43,950 nucleotides of DNA from Sphingobacterium sp. GTDB lineage: Bacteria; Bacteroidota; Bacteroidia; Sphingobacteriales; Sphingobacteriaceae. The stretch covers positions 1-43,950 of the forward strand of contig JAITLV010000324.1 in NCBI GenBank assembly GCA_031277685.1. The letters are read 5' to 3'. The position numbers were made by a program, and so were the translations under genes. The notes beneath the pieces are model-generated. The model saw only the letters and a list, made by a program, of their open reading frames with translations. It did no database searches and was not told the DNA's origin. Below, in pieces: positions 1 through 9,318 of this stretch. Each line of letters starts with the position of its first letter. Position 1 is the stretch's first letter.

Positions 1-1
1 A

Positions 2-364
2 AAAGGAGACCTTCTCGTTTTAGACGGCGATATTATTAATGTGCCGAAAGAATTGGAAACCGTAAAAGTTGTGGGGGAGGTCCTGAATCCAAACAACGTC
101 GTCTATGTTAAAGGTAAAAGCTTAAAATACTATGTAAACCAAGCAGGAGGTTTTACGGATAATGCATTGAAGAAACGTGTCTTTGTTCAATATGCGAATG
201 GAGCTGTAAAAGGCAAAGATGGAGGTTATCCAGAAGTGAAGCCGGGAGCTGAGATTGTTGTTCCTAAACGAGCTCCGAGAGAGCGTATGAGTGCGCAAGG
301 CTGGGTAGGATTAGGTACCGGAATTGCGTCATTAGCTGCCATAATTGTTAGTTTATTGAGGTAA
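2..364 (+). CDS. SLBB-domain polysaccharide export protein, 3' end only
   Basis: The reading frame is open to the window edge, so this is the C-terminal part of a longer gene, not a small gene starting at the GTG at 41. It reads through a GDIINVP segment that typically ends one SLBB repeat, and then a second SLBB repeat (GEVLNP, YVNQAGGF, GAEIVVP). A membrane segment and a short basic tail close the protein (GLGTGIASLAAIIVSLL). SLBB proteins of the Wza type carry polysaccharide across the outer membrane. The next gene, a Wzz-like protein, begins 2 bases after the stop, so the two form an export pair for locus A. The missing 5' part prevents checking for a lipobox or the Poly_export domain. 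Confidence 0.88.
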   Translation, partial: KGDLLVLDGDIINVPKELETVKVVGEVLNPNNVVYVKGKSLKYYVNQAGGFTDNALKKRVFVQYANGAVKGKDGGYPEVKPGAEIVVPKRAPRERMSAQGWVGLGTGIASLAAIIVSLLR

Positions 365-366
365 GA

Positions 367-1464
367 ATGATGACGGATATAACCAAAAAAGACTCTGGCG
401 ATAAAGAAATGACCTTGGTGGAATTAATTTCCTTGATTCAAAATTGGATAAGATATTTCTTGTCTAAATGGTATATTTTCTTAATAATCGGGTTAATAGG
501 AGGAAGTATTGGATATTTTTATGCCAATTCTAAGGAGCCCGTTTATACGGCTACTACAACCTTTGTACTTGAGACAGGTGAGCAAGCTGGCGGTTTAGGA
601 CAAATGACAGGTTTGGCGGCATTAGCCGGATTGGATATTTCTGGAGGAAACAATGGTTTATTTCAAGGTGATAATCTTTTTGCTCTTTACAAATCGAGAG
701 CAATGCTAGAAAGGGTTTTACTTAGTCCCAATCCATTAGATACTACAGAACTTCTAATCAATCAATATATCCGATTCAATAAGCTTGATTTAGAAAATAA
801 AAAAGCAAATCAGCCCGCGGTTGATTTTAAAAAAGATACAAAAACATTGGATCCTTCAACATTGCGCAGAAGAGATAGTTTACTGGGTGTTTTTACGAGA
901 AAGATTGTTGATAATAATCTTATTGTCGACAAAGCGGACAAAAAAGCCAGCATTATAAAAGTTGAGGTTAAGTCAAGCAATGAGGGATTTTCAAAATCGT
1001 TTAATGAAGTATTGGTCAATACCGTGAATGACTTTTATATACGTACAAAGACTAAAAAATCGCAGGACAATATTGCCATTTTGCAGCATAAAACTGACTC
1101 AGTGAGAGCAGTTTTGAATGGTAGTATAAGCACTGGAGCTATTGCAATAGATGTGACACCTAATTTAAATCCAACGAGACAGGCACAACGTACAATTCCA
1201 ATACAACGTTCACAATTTTCAGTGGAAACAAACAGAGCAATTTTAGGACAGCTTGTTCAAAACCTTGAATTGTCTAAGATGAATCTTATGAAAGAATCTC
1301 CCTTGATTGAGAAAATAGATGAACCTATTTTTCCGTTAGAAAGGAATTCAACAAGTAAAATGAAAATGGCTATCATTGGTTGTATTGTCACCGTTCTTTT
1401 GACTGCCTTAGTATTGGGAATACAGCGCTTTATGCGCAGACTGTTTGAGACGCAAACTACTTAA
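367..1464 (+). CDS. Wzz-like polysaccharide chain-length/co-polymerase protein without kinase domain
   Basis: The 365-residue protein has the classic Wzz layout. A cytoplasmic N-terminus is followed by a membrane helix at about residues 35-52, a long periplasmic region (about 55-330), and a second helix at about 331-350 ending in a short basic tail. A proline-rich stretch (EPIFPLER) precedes the second helix, as is usual in the family. Wzz proteins set polymer length by acting on the Wzy polymerase in the inner membrane. Unlike the Wzc at 40200, there is no C-terminal ATPase or tyrosine cluster, so any regulation by tyrosine phosphorylation would need a separate kinase. It is translationally close to the SLBB gene (2-base gap). 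Confidence 0.85.
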   Translation: MMTDITKKDSGDKEMTLVELISLIQNWIRYFLSKWYIFLIIGLIGGSIGYFYANSKEPVYTATTTFVLETGEQAGGLGQMTGLAALAGLDISGGNNGLFQGDNLFALYKSRAMLERVLLSPNPLDTTELLINQYIRFNKLDLENKKANQPAVDFKKDTKTLDPSTLRRRDSLLGVFTRKIVDNNLIVDKADKKASIIKVEVKSSNEGFSKSFNEVLVNTVNDFYIRTKTKKSQDNIAILQHKTDSVRAVLNGSISTGAIAIDVTPNLNPTRQAQRTIPIQRSQFSVETNRAILGQLVQNLELSKMNLMKESPLIEKIDEPIFPLERNSTSKMKMAIIGCIVTVLLTALVLGIQRFMRRLFETQTT

Positions 1465-1517
1465 AGAGTATATAAGTTAGCGTATCTTGGAAGGGAAAAT
1501 ATATAAAGGAAATTAGA

Positions 1518-3035
1518 TTGAGACGTGCATCTGCTATTTTATTCTTAATAAAGTTATTAAAAATTCCTGTATCACTCTATTCTTATAGTCTGATGGCAAC
1601 TCTTTTTGGTGTTTCATTAGCCAAAGATCAATGGCTACTGGCTTATTCGTTGATCATTATTATTGATTTAGCGATTTGGGGACCTTTAAATGAAACATTC
1701 AGAGTTAAGTTTATTACAGTTAAGGAGCAAATGGGGCAGAAAACGGCTCTTCAACAGACACAATCGTTGCTGTATTTTATTTTTTTGTTTTCTATTGCAG
1801 TTGTAGCATTTGTTATGTTAAAACCCGATATCGTATCTAGCCTATTAGTTTCTGATTATTCGGAAGGGCAGCGAGAAGGGTTAAATCACATGATTCGAAT
1901 AGTAGCTCCGATTTTATTGATTAATCAGGCAACATTGATCGGTATTTCTATTTTGAATGCCTACGATATCTTCTATATCCCCGAAATCGCAACATTTGCA
2001 TCTCAATTATGCGGTATTTTCATCATGTTATTTACTGCGCAGCAGCTCGGAATATATAGCTTAGTATTGTCCACTATGCTTGGTTTAGTGATCCTTTTAA
2101 CGTTAGTCATTATAAAAATCAAGCATAAAAAGATTGATCTATTTGGCTCATTTTCACCTCGATTTGGCGATTTTAAGCAATATTTTATTTTTGCTTTGCC
2201 ACTATTTGTCCCATATTGTATTGGTCAGTTTAACGCATTGGTTGAAAAGCGGCTAGTTACTGGTCAAGGTGTTGGATCAGTATCGATTATAGATTTCTCG
2301 AAAAAATTTCCAGACATGGTCAATGCAATTTTTTCCAGTGTGTTATTGACCATCTTAATTCCTGTTTTAGCAAGAGCTTTTGTTAAAAAAGATGAACAGG
2401 CATATACTAAGAACTTTGTTCAAGTTTTTAGCCTTGGCATATTAGGATTAGGATTTTTTGCAATTTACATGTTTTTAGCCTCTCAGGATCTCATGTGTTT
2501 TTTTTATGGAAATTCTGATATCACCCCCGATAACATGATCAAGATTATTGATCTAAATGTATTATATTCCGTAGCCTTAATAGCTATATTTATTTATTTG
2601 ATCTTTAGTATGGGGCTTTTAGCAATTGGAAAAAATAGAACGAGTGCATTTGCAAGTACTGTTACTCAAGTATTGGTTATTTTATCAAACATATTTTTCG
2701 TTAATAGATTTGGTGTGATAATATTCCCGATATCTGTGTTTATAGCACATATATTGGGGGGTATCTATATGCTTTGCTATTATCCTTACTCCACAAAGGC
2801 TATAAGTATCAGTTTTGTAAAGAATACCGTTATGTTATTTGTTGTATTATTTTTTATGACACTAATTATGCGGGGGATCAACGCTTATTTGCCGTCTGGT
2901 ACCGTTCATTTGTTTAGGTTAACTGTTATAGGTGTTGTACAGTTGGTCTTATTTATTTTAATTGGATATCTTGTTAGATTGGAAGAGATTACTAGTAGTA
3001 TAGTTTTGATAAAAAGAAAGTTGGGTAGATCGTGA
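1518..3035 (+). CDS. MurJ/MVF-type lipid-linked oligosaccharide flippase (Wzx role)
   Basis: This is a 505-residue, almost wholly hydrophobic protein with about 12-14 predicted membrane segments. The N-terminus (ATLFGVS, WLLAYSL, ETFRVKF) and a central stretch (LVTGQGVGSVS, then LLTILIPVLAR) resemble MurJ/MviN flippases rather than the usual Wzx type. The likely role is to turn undecaprenyl-linked repeat units of locus A to the periplasmic face, though lipid II or another lipid-linked substrate cannot be excluded. The start is a TTG with an AAAGGA seven bases upstream; a later ATG at residue 26 would cut into the first membrane segment. The stop overlaps the next gene's start in a GTGA. Confidence 0.8.
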   Translation: MRRASAILFLIKLLKIPVSLYSYSLMATLFGVSLAKDQWLLAYSLIIIIDLAIWGPLNETFRVKFITVKEQMGQKTALQQTQSLLYFIFLFSIAVVAFVMLKPDIVSSLLVSDYSEGQREGLNHMIRIVAPILLINQATLIGISILNAYDIFYIPEIATFASQLCGIFIMLFTAQQLGIYSLVLSTMLGLVILLTLVIIKIKHKKIDLFGSFSPRFGDFKQYFIFALPLFVPYCIGQFNALVEKRLVTGQGVGSVSIIDFSKKFPDMVNAIFSSVLLTILIPVLARAFVKKDEQAYTKNFVQVFSLGILGLGFFAIYMFLASQDLMCFFYGNSDITPDNMIKIIDLNVLYSVALIAIFIYLIFSMGLLAIGKNRTSAFASTVTQVLVILSNIFFVNRFGVIIFPISVFIAHILGGIYMLCYYPYSTKAISISFVKNTVMLFVVLFFMTLIMRGINAYLPSGTVHLFRLTVIGVVQLVLFILIGYLVRLEEITSSIVLIKRKLGRS

Positions 3036-4141
3036 AAAAGTTTATTTGTCTTTTTCCCACCGGAGAGGATATTGTACTTATTAAAGATGTAGGTATGATT
3101 CCATTTTACATGTATAAAGATGGGCATTATGATGCCTATATATCGTTTTATAAATCGAAAGATGAGCTGGCCTATTTGTCATCAGATTTGAAGGGTTTAA
3201 ATTATGTACAAATGAATAATATTTTTCACAGTGAGTTGCTCAGTACGTTTTTCTTCCTAATTAAAAATCTGTTTAAGTATGATGTAGTTATGTTGTTTCA
3301 TCCTACTCCATATAAAGTTTTAATGATAAATATTATTAAGTTATTATCTTTTAACAGAACTAAGTTTTATTTTAAAATAGATGCGGATTATCGAGTTGTT
3401 GAAAATGATTTATACGTAAATAAATGGAGTAGTGGCATTAAACGGTTTTTGTCTAAACGGATAGATTTGTTTTCGGCTGAAAGTCAGGCAGTTTGCCAAT
3501 ATCTTGATCAGCGTTCTTATTATCATCCTGTAAAATACATTCCTAATGGATGTGTTGTTCCCTCTAAAGGGATAGATAATCTGGTGAAGGAAAACATTTT
3601 TCTTACCGTGGGGAGATTAGGAACTAATCAGAAAGATACAGAAACACTCATGGAAGCATTCGCCTTAAGCTGTATGGATAATAATTGGCGGTTGGTATTA
3701 GTGGGGCCAAGAGAAGAAGATTTTGAACGATATTTAATATCATTTTTTCGGAGACATCCTTGGGCTATAGGCAAAATTGATTTACCGGGAGCCATATATA
3801 ATCGAGAACAGTTAAATGCTATATATCAAAAAAGTGCGGTCTTTGTATTGACCTCTAGATATGAAAGTTTCGGCTTGGTACTTTTAGAAGCGATGATACA
3901 AGGATGCTATATATTATCTACAGCTTTACCGCCTTCAAAAGATATTTTGAAAGATGATACATTGGGAAAAACCTTTCCAATAGAAGATTCAAAAGAATTA
4001 GCAAAATTGATGGCAGGTATAGTTGATAATACTATTATCCTGCCAGAGCCGAAACATATACAAGAGTATGTTATCAATAATTATTCTTGGAGCATCGTTG
4101 TTGAAAAGATAGCTTCTTATTTGAAAAAAGATATTACATAG
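3032..4141 (+). CDS. Glycosyltransferase family 4 (GT-B)
   Basis: The 369-residue protein has a GT4 C-terminal domain. It shows a VGRLGTNQKD donor-loop segment near residues 190-200. An E-x7-E motif (E278 in RYESFGL to E286) marks the nucleotide-sugar site. The N-terminal half lacks the usual PPxxGG loop, so acceptor preference cannot be guessed. It presumably adds one sugar to the locus A lipid-linked repeat unit on the cytoplasmic face of the inner membrane. GTG start overlaps the flippase stop by 4 bases, which implies coupled translation. Confidence 0.85.
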   Translation: MKKFICLFPTGEDIVLIKDVGMIPFYMYKDGHYDAYISFYKSKDELAYLSSDLKGLNYVQMNNIFHSELLSTFFFLIKNLFKYDVVMLFHPTPYKVLMINIIKLLSFNRTKFYFKIDADYRVVENDLYVNKWSSGIKRFLSKRIDLFSAESQAVCQYLDQRSYYHPVKYIPNGCVVPSKGIDNLVKENIFLTVGRLGTNQKDTETLMEAFALSCMDNNWRLVLVGPREEDFERYLISFFRRHPWAIGKIDLPGAIYNREQLNAIYQKSAVFVLTSRYESFGLVLLEAMIQGCYILSTALPPSKDILKDDTLGKTFPIEDSKELAKLMAGIVDNTIILPEPKHIQEYVINNYSWSIVVEKIASYLKKDIT

Positions 4142-4161
4142 TATCAAATCTCATTGATTGT

Positions 4162-5226
4162 ATGAAATTTAATTTTGTCTTGCCTTTCTATACTAAAGTA
4201 CCAAGTGGGGGAACTAAAATTATGTATGAGTATGCTAATCGTCTCTCATTACTTGGGCATGAGGTTAGAGTATATCATTGTATAGACTCACCTTATTTTA
4301 GTTATGCAAGTAACCGCCCCTTTTTAATAAGAAAACTGATAACTTTATTAATTTATAGAAATAAACCTAGCTCTCCTTGGTTTAACTTCTCTCCAGCTGT
4401 CAAATTAAAATTTATTAATCGCTTGGCCAATGAATATTTGCAGGATGCAGATGTTACTGTTGTTACATGGTGGTCTTTAGTTGAACCATTAAGAAATCTT
4501 GACGCCACTAAAGGGAAAAAAATAAACTTAATTCAAGATTATGAAAATTGGGAAGGGAATGTTGATTTGTTGCACAAATCTTATACCTATAAAAATATCA
4601 TAAAAATTGGGATATCACCTTATGTAATAAATGCCGTTAAGAAAATCGATAGTGATATTCATTATATACCGAATGCAATTGATTCAAAAAAATATTTTGC
4701 TGATGTGGATTTCAATAAAAGACAGCATTGTTCATTTTGTATGCTATACTCAAATGAGCCAAGAAAGGGATCTCAGATCGGTATTGAAGCTTTTATCGCA
4801 TTAAAGGCCCGCAACGAAAATATATCTTTAACGCTCTTTGGGACGTCGTCGAGGCCTGATGATTTGCCGGAATGGATTAAATATGTTAGCAATTTGTCTG
4901 ATTTGAAGGATCTGTATAATAAACATCTATTTTTTGTGAGTAATAGTTTAGAAGAAGGATGGGGATTACCTATACATGAAGCTATGGCTTGTGGTTGTGT
5001 GATTGTTTGCACGAAAATACTAGGTCATCTTCAATTTTATCAAAGTTCAGAAGGTGTATTTACATATGAAAAGGGAAATAGCCTAAGTATGGTCCAGGCA
5101 ATTGAATCAATGCTGATGTTATCTATGGGGCAGCTTAAGGTGTACTCTGGCTTAAATAGGGAAGCTGTGGCTTCTTATGAATGGAATACTGTAATAAGTC
5201 AATTGTTGGAAATTGTAAAAAAATAA
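4162..5226 (+). CDS. Glycosyltransferase family 4 (GT-B)
   Basis: The 354-residue protein has both halves of a GT-B enzyme. The N-terminal domain starts with a glycine-rich acceptor loop (VPSGGTKIMYEYANRL). The C-terminal donor domain has EEGWGLPIHEAMACG with the E-x7-E pair E265 and E273. The sugar and linkage are not readable from sequence. It lies 20 bases after the previous GT4 gene and 1 base before a GT2 gene, so it belongs to the run of assembly enzymes for the locus A repeat unit. Confidence 0.85.
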   Translation: MKFNFVLPFYTKVPSGGTKIMYEYANRLSLLGHEVRVYHCIDSPYFSYASNRPFLIRKLITLLIYRNKPSSPWFNFSPAVKLKFINRLANEYLQDADVTVVTWWSLVEPLRNLDATKGKKINLIQDYENWEGNVDLLHKSYTYKNIIKIGISPYVINAVKKIDSDIHYIPNAIDSKKYFADVDFNKRQHCSFCMLYSNEPRKGSQIGIEAFIALKARNENISLTLFGTSSRPDDLPEWIKYVSNLSDLKDLYNKHLFFVSNSLEEGWGLPIHEAMACGCVIVCTKILGHLQFYQSSEGVFTYEKGNSLSMVQAIESMLMLSMGQLKVYSGLNREAVASYEWNTVISQLLEIVKK

Positions 5227-5227
5227 T

Positions 5228-6187
5228 ATGAGGCTTTCTAAAGTGGCAATTGTTATACCAGCTTATAAATCAGAATATCTCACATCTACTCTGCAGTCAT
5301 TAAGCAATCAAACAAACCAAGATTTTACAATATATATTGGCGATGATTGTAGTCCCTATGATCTTAAAAGTATCGTAAATGAGTTTAGTGGTCAATTGGA
5401 TATTGTCTATCATCGATTTGAGGATAATCTCGGAAGTATATCCCTTACAAGACAATGGGAGAGATGTATTGATTTAACAATAGAAGAGTGGATTTGGCTT
5501 TTTTCTGATGATGATATCGTAGCCGAAAATGCAGTGCAGGTATTCTATGAAGTTTATGATCCTCAAAGTTTGTTGTATAAGTTTAATACTCAGGTTATTG
5601 ATGCTTCTGGAAGTTTGCACAGTTCCTATAGTAAATTTGATCATCTAAATTTAGGTCAAATAACCCTAAATTCAGATGATTTTATTAAAAATAGACTAGC
5701 TTGCAAGGGATATCGAAGTTTTGCTGTTGAATATATTTTCCACCGATCGTTATACGAGAAATTCAAATTTGTCGACTTTCCATTGGCCTGGGGCTCAGAT
5801 GATGCAACTTGGCTTCTATATTCATTAAATAACAAAAAAAAGTTTACTATACTCCCCGCAAACGTATATTGGCGTTATAGCGGAATCAATATTTCTTCAG
5901 ATTTAAAAACCCTGGCTGTAGTTGAGCAGAAGCTGGAAGCGGCAAAGCAATATATTGAATGGGTCAGAGGTACAAGCAGTCAGTATCAGGTGGAGGTTTC
6001 TGATGATTTATTGTTGCGATGGCTTTCAGTCCAAGCAGGGAGTTTAAGTCCAAAAATGCATTATAACGATTTTAAAAAGCTGACAGAGAGTGCAGGTATA
6101 TCCCATAGCAGTTTTAAATTATGGCTAAGCTATGTTTGGACAATAAAAAAGAATCTCTTTATAAGTATATTGAAAGGTAAAAAATGA
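5228..6187 (+). CDS. Glycosyltransferase family 2 (GT-A)
   Basis: This 319-residue protein has a GT-A fold opening (VAIVIPAYKSEYLTSTLQSL), a GDDCSPYD nucleotide-binding segment, and an acidic metal-binding DDD at residues 94-96 in WLFSDDD. It should transfer a sugar from a nucleotide donor onto the growing lipid-linked oligosaccharide. It starts one base after the preceding gene's stop and overlaps the following gene by 4 bases (ATGA), so it is clearly in the same transcript. Donor and acceptor are not known. Confidence 0.85.
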   Translation: MRLSKVAIVIPAYKSEYLTSTLQSLSNQTNQDFTIYIGDDCSPYDLKSIVNEFSGQLDIVYHRFEDNLGSISLTRQWERCIDLTIEEWIWLFSDDDIVAENAVQVFYEVYDPQSLLYKFNTQVIDASGSLHSSYSKFDHLNLGQITLNSDDFIKNRLACKGYRSFAVEYIFHRSLYEKFKFVDFPLAWGSDDATWLLYSLNNKKKFTILPANVYWRYSGINISSDLKTLAVVEQKLEAAKQYIEWVRGTSSQYQVEVSDDLLLRWLSVQAGSLSPKMHYNDFKKLTESAGISHSSFKLWLSYVWTIKKNLFISILKGKK

Positions 6188-7332
6188 AAAATACGGTTGT
6201 TATCGATACGTTTTCTATTGATGGTTTTCATGAAGTGTTTAACGCGTCATTTTTATACGTGATTTTAAATAGCACAATTGGCCCAGTAACGTATGTAGCT
6301 GATAAATCCGCTATAAAAGCGATACAGGAATTATTGAAAGAGGACCAAGGTTTCCGGGACGCTGTGAGACGTGTTCGTTTTAAGCCGAAGACCCTGCCTA
6401 AAGGCCTTTCCTTTTACGCTATTTTTTTTAGGTATTTATATGGGGCATTCTTAAACATTTTTTATATGTTTAAGTATAAAGAAAGACGTGTCATATTTCC
6501 TGCTCTGAACCCAATTTTTAGTCTTTTTTTAAAGTTTATTCTAAAAATTGGCAAAATCGAAACCTATGTTGTTTGCCATGGCGAATTGGGGTATTTATTT
6601 TCAAAATATAGGAAGACAAGCCCACTTTTTTGGTATTCAGCCTTTATGCGGCCTTTTTTTAAGGGTAATCTACCCGAAAAAAATCTAAAACTGATTATGC
6701 TTGGTGGATCGATTGTCCAGAATTTTACTGCCAAATACCCACATTTAGCCCCGAATATAATTTCAATGCATCACCCATATATTTTTAAGGATTTTCCAGC
6801 TAAAACAGCTAGAAAAAGCTCAAGTATTTGTTTTGGATGGGTAGGTGTGGCCACAGAGGCAAAAGGCTTTTCTGTTTTTAATGAAATCGCAAATTGTTTT
6901 TCAGAGAAATATCCGGATCGTTTTTTAGCCTATTTGGTTGGGTGGCACCCATTTAAGCTACAAGAATATCCACATATCAATTTTTTATCGCAGCCAAATA
7001 TTTTTCTTGATCGAAGTGAATTTAATAAGGGCGTAGCAAAACTAGACTATATTTTGTTTCTTTACGATAACGAGCATTATCGTTATACAGCTAGCGGAGC
7101 TATTTTTGATGCTATTCAACAGGAGAAGCTAATAATTGCATTACGGAATGATTATTTTGAATCTATTTTCAATGTCTGTGGACCAATCGGGTTTCTGTGC
7201 GAGACGAAGGAAGAGATATTTCAAGTGATCGAAGCAGTCCTTAATGATAAAATAGACGTTAAACAATTTTTTGTAAATTTAAAAATTGCACGAAATATCT
7301 TTGATAGTCAACATATGAAGATTATATTTTGA
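6184..7332 (+). CDS. Putative GT-B-like glycosyltransferase, family not recognised
   Basis: I do not recognise this 382-residue protein with confidence. Its N-terminal half contains hydrophobic, aromatic-rich stretches (residues about 75-125). The C-terminal half looks like a Rossmann-type donor domain: FGWVGVATEAKGFSVFNEI near residue 220, then LVGWHPFK, then ILFLYDNEHYRYTASGAIFDAI near 300. That last segment resembles the donor-site helix of GT-B enzymes but has no E-x7-E. Its position between a GT2 and a polymerase, with a 4-base overlap upstream and a 1-base gap downstream, supports a role in repeat-unit assembly. A membrane-bound modifying enzyme is the alternative. Confidence 0.6.
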   Translation: MKNTVVIDTFSIDGFHEVFNASFLYVILNSTIGPVTYVADKSAIKAIQELLKEDQGFRDAVRRVRFKPKTLPKGLSFYAIFFRYLYGAFLNIFYMFKYKERRVIFPALNPIFSLFLKFILKIGKIETYVVCHGELGYLFSKYRKTSPLFWYSAFMRPFFKGNLPEKNLKLIMLGGSIVQNFTAKYPHLAPNIISMHHPYIFKDFPAKTARKSSSICFGWVGVATEAKGFSVFNEIANCFSEKYPDRFLAYLVGWHPFKLQEYPHINFLSQPNIFLDRSEFNKGVAKLDYILFLYDNEHYRYTASGAIFDAIQQEKLIIALRNDYFESIFNVCGPIGFLCETKEEIFQVIEAVLNDKIDVKQFFVNLKIARNIFDSQHMKIIF

Positions 7333-7333
7333 G

Positions 7334-8431
7334 ATGTACTTATACTTGATTTACATAGGACTTACACTATTAGCCTTTTTTGAGATCAATCGAGGAAGTT
7401 CACTTTTGAGAAAGGTACTGTTTATTCCGTTTTCCATTTTTTTTGTATTGGCAAGCTTGCGGTGGGAAAGAGGGACTGATTGGAGTGCATATATTGGTTT
7501 ATTTGAGAATGTAGATAACGTTTTTTATTTATTAGCTTTTGAGCCGGGGTTTTATTACCTCAATTATTTTGTTGCCGCTATTAGTGACAATTATACAATT
7601 GTACTTGTTCTGCAGGCGCTCATTATATATTCGTTGCACTATTATATTTTCAAAAAATATTCCCTATCGCCTTTCGTTTCATTAATGATATGGTTTGGGT
7701 TCTATATGGGATCTATTTTCTTCGTTCGTTTCAATGTTGCATTATCCCTCACGCTGTTTTCATTTATTTTTATTGAGAAGAGGAAATTTTGGAAGTTTTT
7801 GCTCTGTGTTATTATAGCCTTTTTGTTTCATCGATCTGCTATTTTGTTTATCCCAGCATATTTTTTATATAATAGGGCTTTTACACGGAAACAAATATTA
7901 CTGGGGATGTTTTTGTCTTTTTTTCTGTCCATAATTTTTGAAATTGGACTAAAATTTCTTGGGCAAATAAATCTAGGTGCTATTTCTGAGAAAGCGTTGA
8001 CGTATGGAGAAGCGGGAAGCGATTATGCGGCAGAGCCCACTCGTTCCGCTTTTCAGATTATGTTGGTAGGATCGAGTTATAGAATATTGCTTTTGCTTTT
8101 AATAGTAATCTTTTTTTATGATTTATATAAAGAAAATATAAGATTCAGAGGGCTGTTTAATCTTTATTTTGTGGGGATGTGTATCTTTGTTATTATTACA
8201 CCAGTGTCCGTTTCGGTTGCCCGCATGGCGCAGTATTACGAATATTTTCAATTCCTGTTGATTCCATTTTTTATTATGAATTTTAGGTATCGATCAAATC
8301 GAAATCTGGTTTTGTTATGTGTGTGTGTATTTTATTTAATGCGATTAAGAAGTAATGTTTCCTTTTATGAAGAATTGTACGTACCATATAAATCAATCTT
8401 TAATAAAGATTTACCAACAGAGATTGGCTAA
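7334..8431 (+). CDS. EpsG-family membrane protein, probable polysaccharide polymerase (Wzy role)
   Basis: The 365-residue protein has about ten membrane segments. It contains the EpsG-family signature early in the chain (SLRWERGTDWSAYIGLFENV, about residues 45-66) and a later RFNVALSL segment. EpsG-type proteins act as polymerases of Wzx/Wzy systems in the inner membrane, joining repeat units at the periplasmic face. It sits among the glycosyltransferases of locus A, while locus B has its own, different polymerase at 25685. This is part of the argument that two polymers are encoded. Confidence 0.8.
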   Translation: MYLYLIYIGLTLLAFFEINRGSSLLRKVLFIPFSIFFVLASLRWERGTDWSAYIGLFENVDNVFYLLAFEPGFYYLNYFVAAISDNYTIVLVLQALIIYSLHYYIFKKYSLSPFVSLMIWFGFYMGSIFFVRFNVALSLTLFSFIFIEKRKFWKFLLCVIIAFLFHRSAILFIPAYFLYNRAFTRKQILLGMFLSFFLSIIFEIGLKFLGQINLGAISEKALTYGEAGSDYAAEPTRSAFQIMLVGSSYRILLLLLIVIFFYDLYKENIRFRGLFNLYFVGMCIFVIITPVSVSVARMAQYYEYFQFLLIPFFIMNFRYRSNRNLVLLCVCVFYLMRLRSNVSFYEELYVPYKSIFNKDLPTEIG

Positions 8432-8447
8432 TAGATAATTATTGGAT

Positions 8448-9275
8448 ATGAATCAAATAAAGATATCGGTCGTGATACCGATGTACAATTGTGCAAAAAC
8501 AATTATACAGGCTATCGATTCAGTTTATGCACAAACCTGGACTGGTGATATTGAGATTATTGTTGTCAATGATGGCTCTATCGATAATTCAAGAGCTGTT
8601 GTTGAATCTTATATTGAAGGTAATCATAGAGATAATATTGTGCTTCTCAATCAGTCGAATGCAGGGGTATCCAGTGCCCGTAACGAAGGGATGAAACGGT
8701 GTATAGGAGACTGGATTTGCTTATTAGACGCAGATGATGTCTGGCTGCCAAATAAATTGGAACGCCAACTACAGATTCTGGAAGAGCATCCGGAGATAGA
8801 TTTTTTGGGTACAGCAAGAAATGGAGAGCTTTTTGGTCGGGTAGGTATTCGTGTTTTGGAAACTTTAAATAAAATCTCTGCTAGCGAACTCCTATTTAGA
8901 TTCGTTTTTGTGACACCGACTGTAATTTTTAGACGGTCAATATTATCTGGCATTGGTTATTTTGATGAAAACCAGAAATATGCCGAGGAAGGAAATTATT
9001 TTATAAGAATTGCTCATAAATATAATAGTTATTTGTTGAATGAAAGTTTGGTAATAACTGGAGGGGGGAAAAGCCACTTCGGAGATTCTGGACTATCAAG
9101 TAATTTGTTGGGAATGGAAAAAGGAGAGCTTAAAAATATTAAGCTCGCTTACCAAATGAAAATTATCAAGTTTGAACAATATGTGTTTTTTGTTTTATAC
9201 TCCATCTTGAAATATATTAGGAGAGTTTATATTGTAAAAATAAGAAGGAGGAAAAGAATTTTTTCTTTTCAATAA
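8448..9275 (+). CDS. Glycosyltransferase family 2 (GT-A)
   Basis: A 275-residue GT2 enzyme with a standard N-terminus (ISVVIPMYNCAKTIIQAIDS), VNDGSIDNS, SSARNEG and the metal-binding DADD at residues 94-97. These motifs are intact, so an active transferase is expected. I place the start at the ATG at 8448 and not at the in-frame TTG two codons earlier, because the ATG gives the usual few residues before the first beta strand. The C-terminus is basic and amphipathic (about residues 240-275), which suggests membrane attachment. The donor sugar is unknown. Confidence 0.85.
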   Translation: MNQIKISVVIPMYNCAKTIIQAIDSVYAQTWTGDIEIIVVNDGSIDNSRAVVESYIEGNHRDNIVLLNQSNAGVSSARNEGMKRCIGDWICLLDADDVWLPNKLERQLQILEEHPEIDFLGTARNGELFGRVGIRVLETLNKISASELLFRFVFVTPTVIFRRSILSGIGYFDENQKYAEEGNYFIRIAHKYNSYLLNESLVITGGGKSHFGDSGLSSNLLGMEKGELKNIKLAYQMKIIKFEQYVFFVLYSILKYIRRVYIVKIRRRKRIFSFQ

Positions 9276-9318
9276 TTATCAAAGATTATTTAACTAGGGG
9301 CAATTATGTTTAGTTTTT

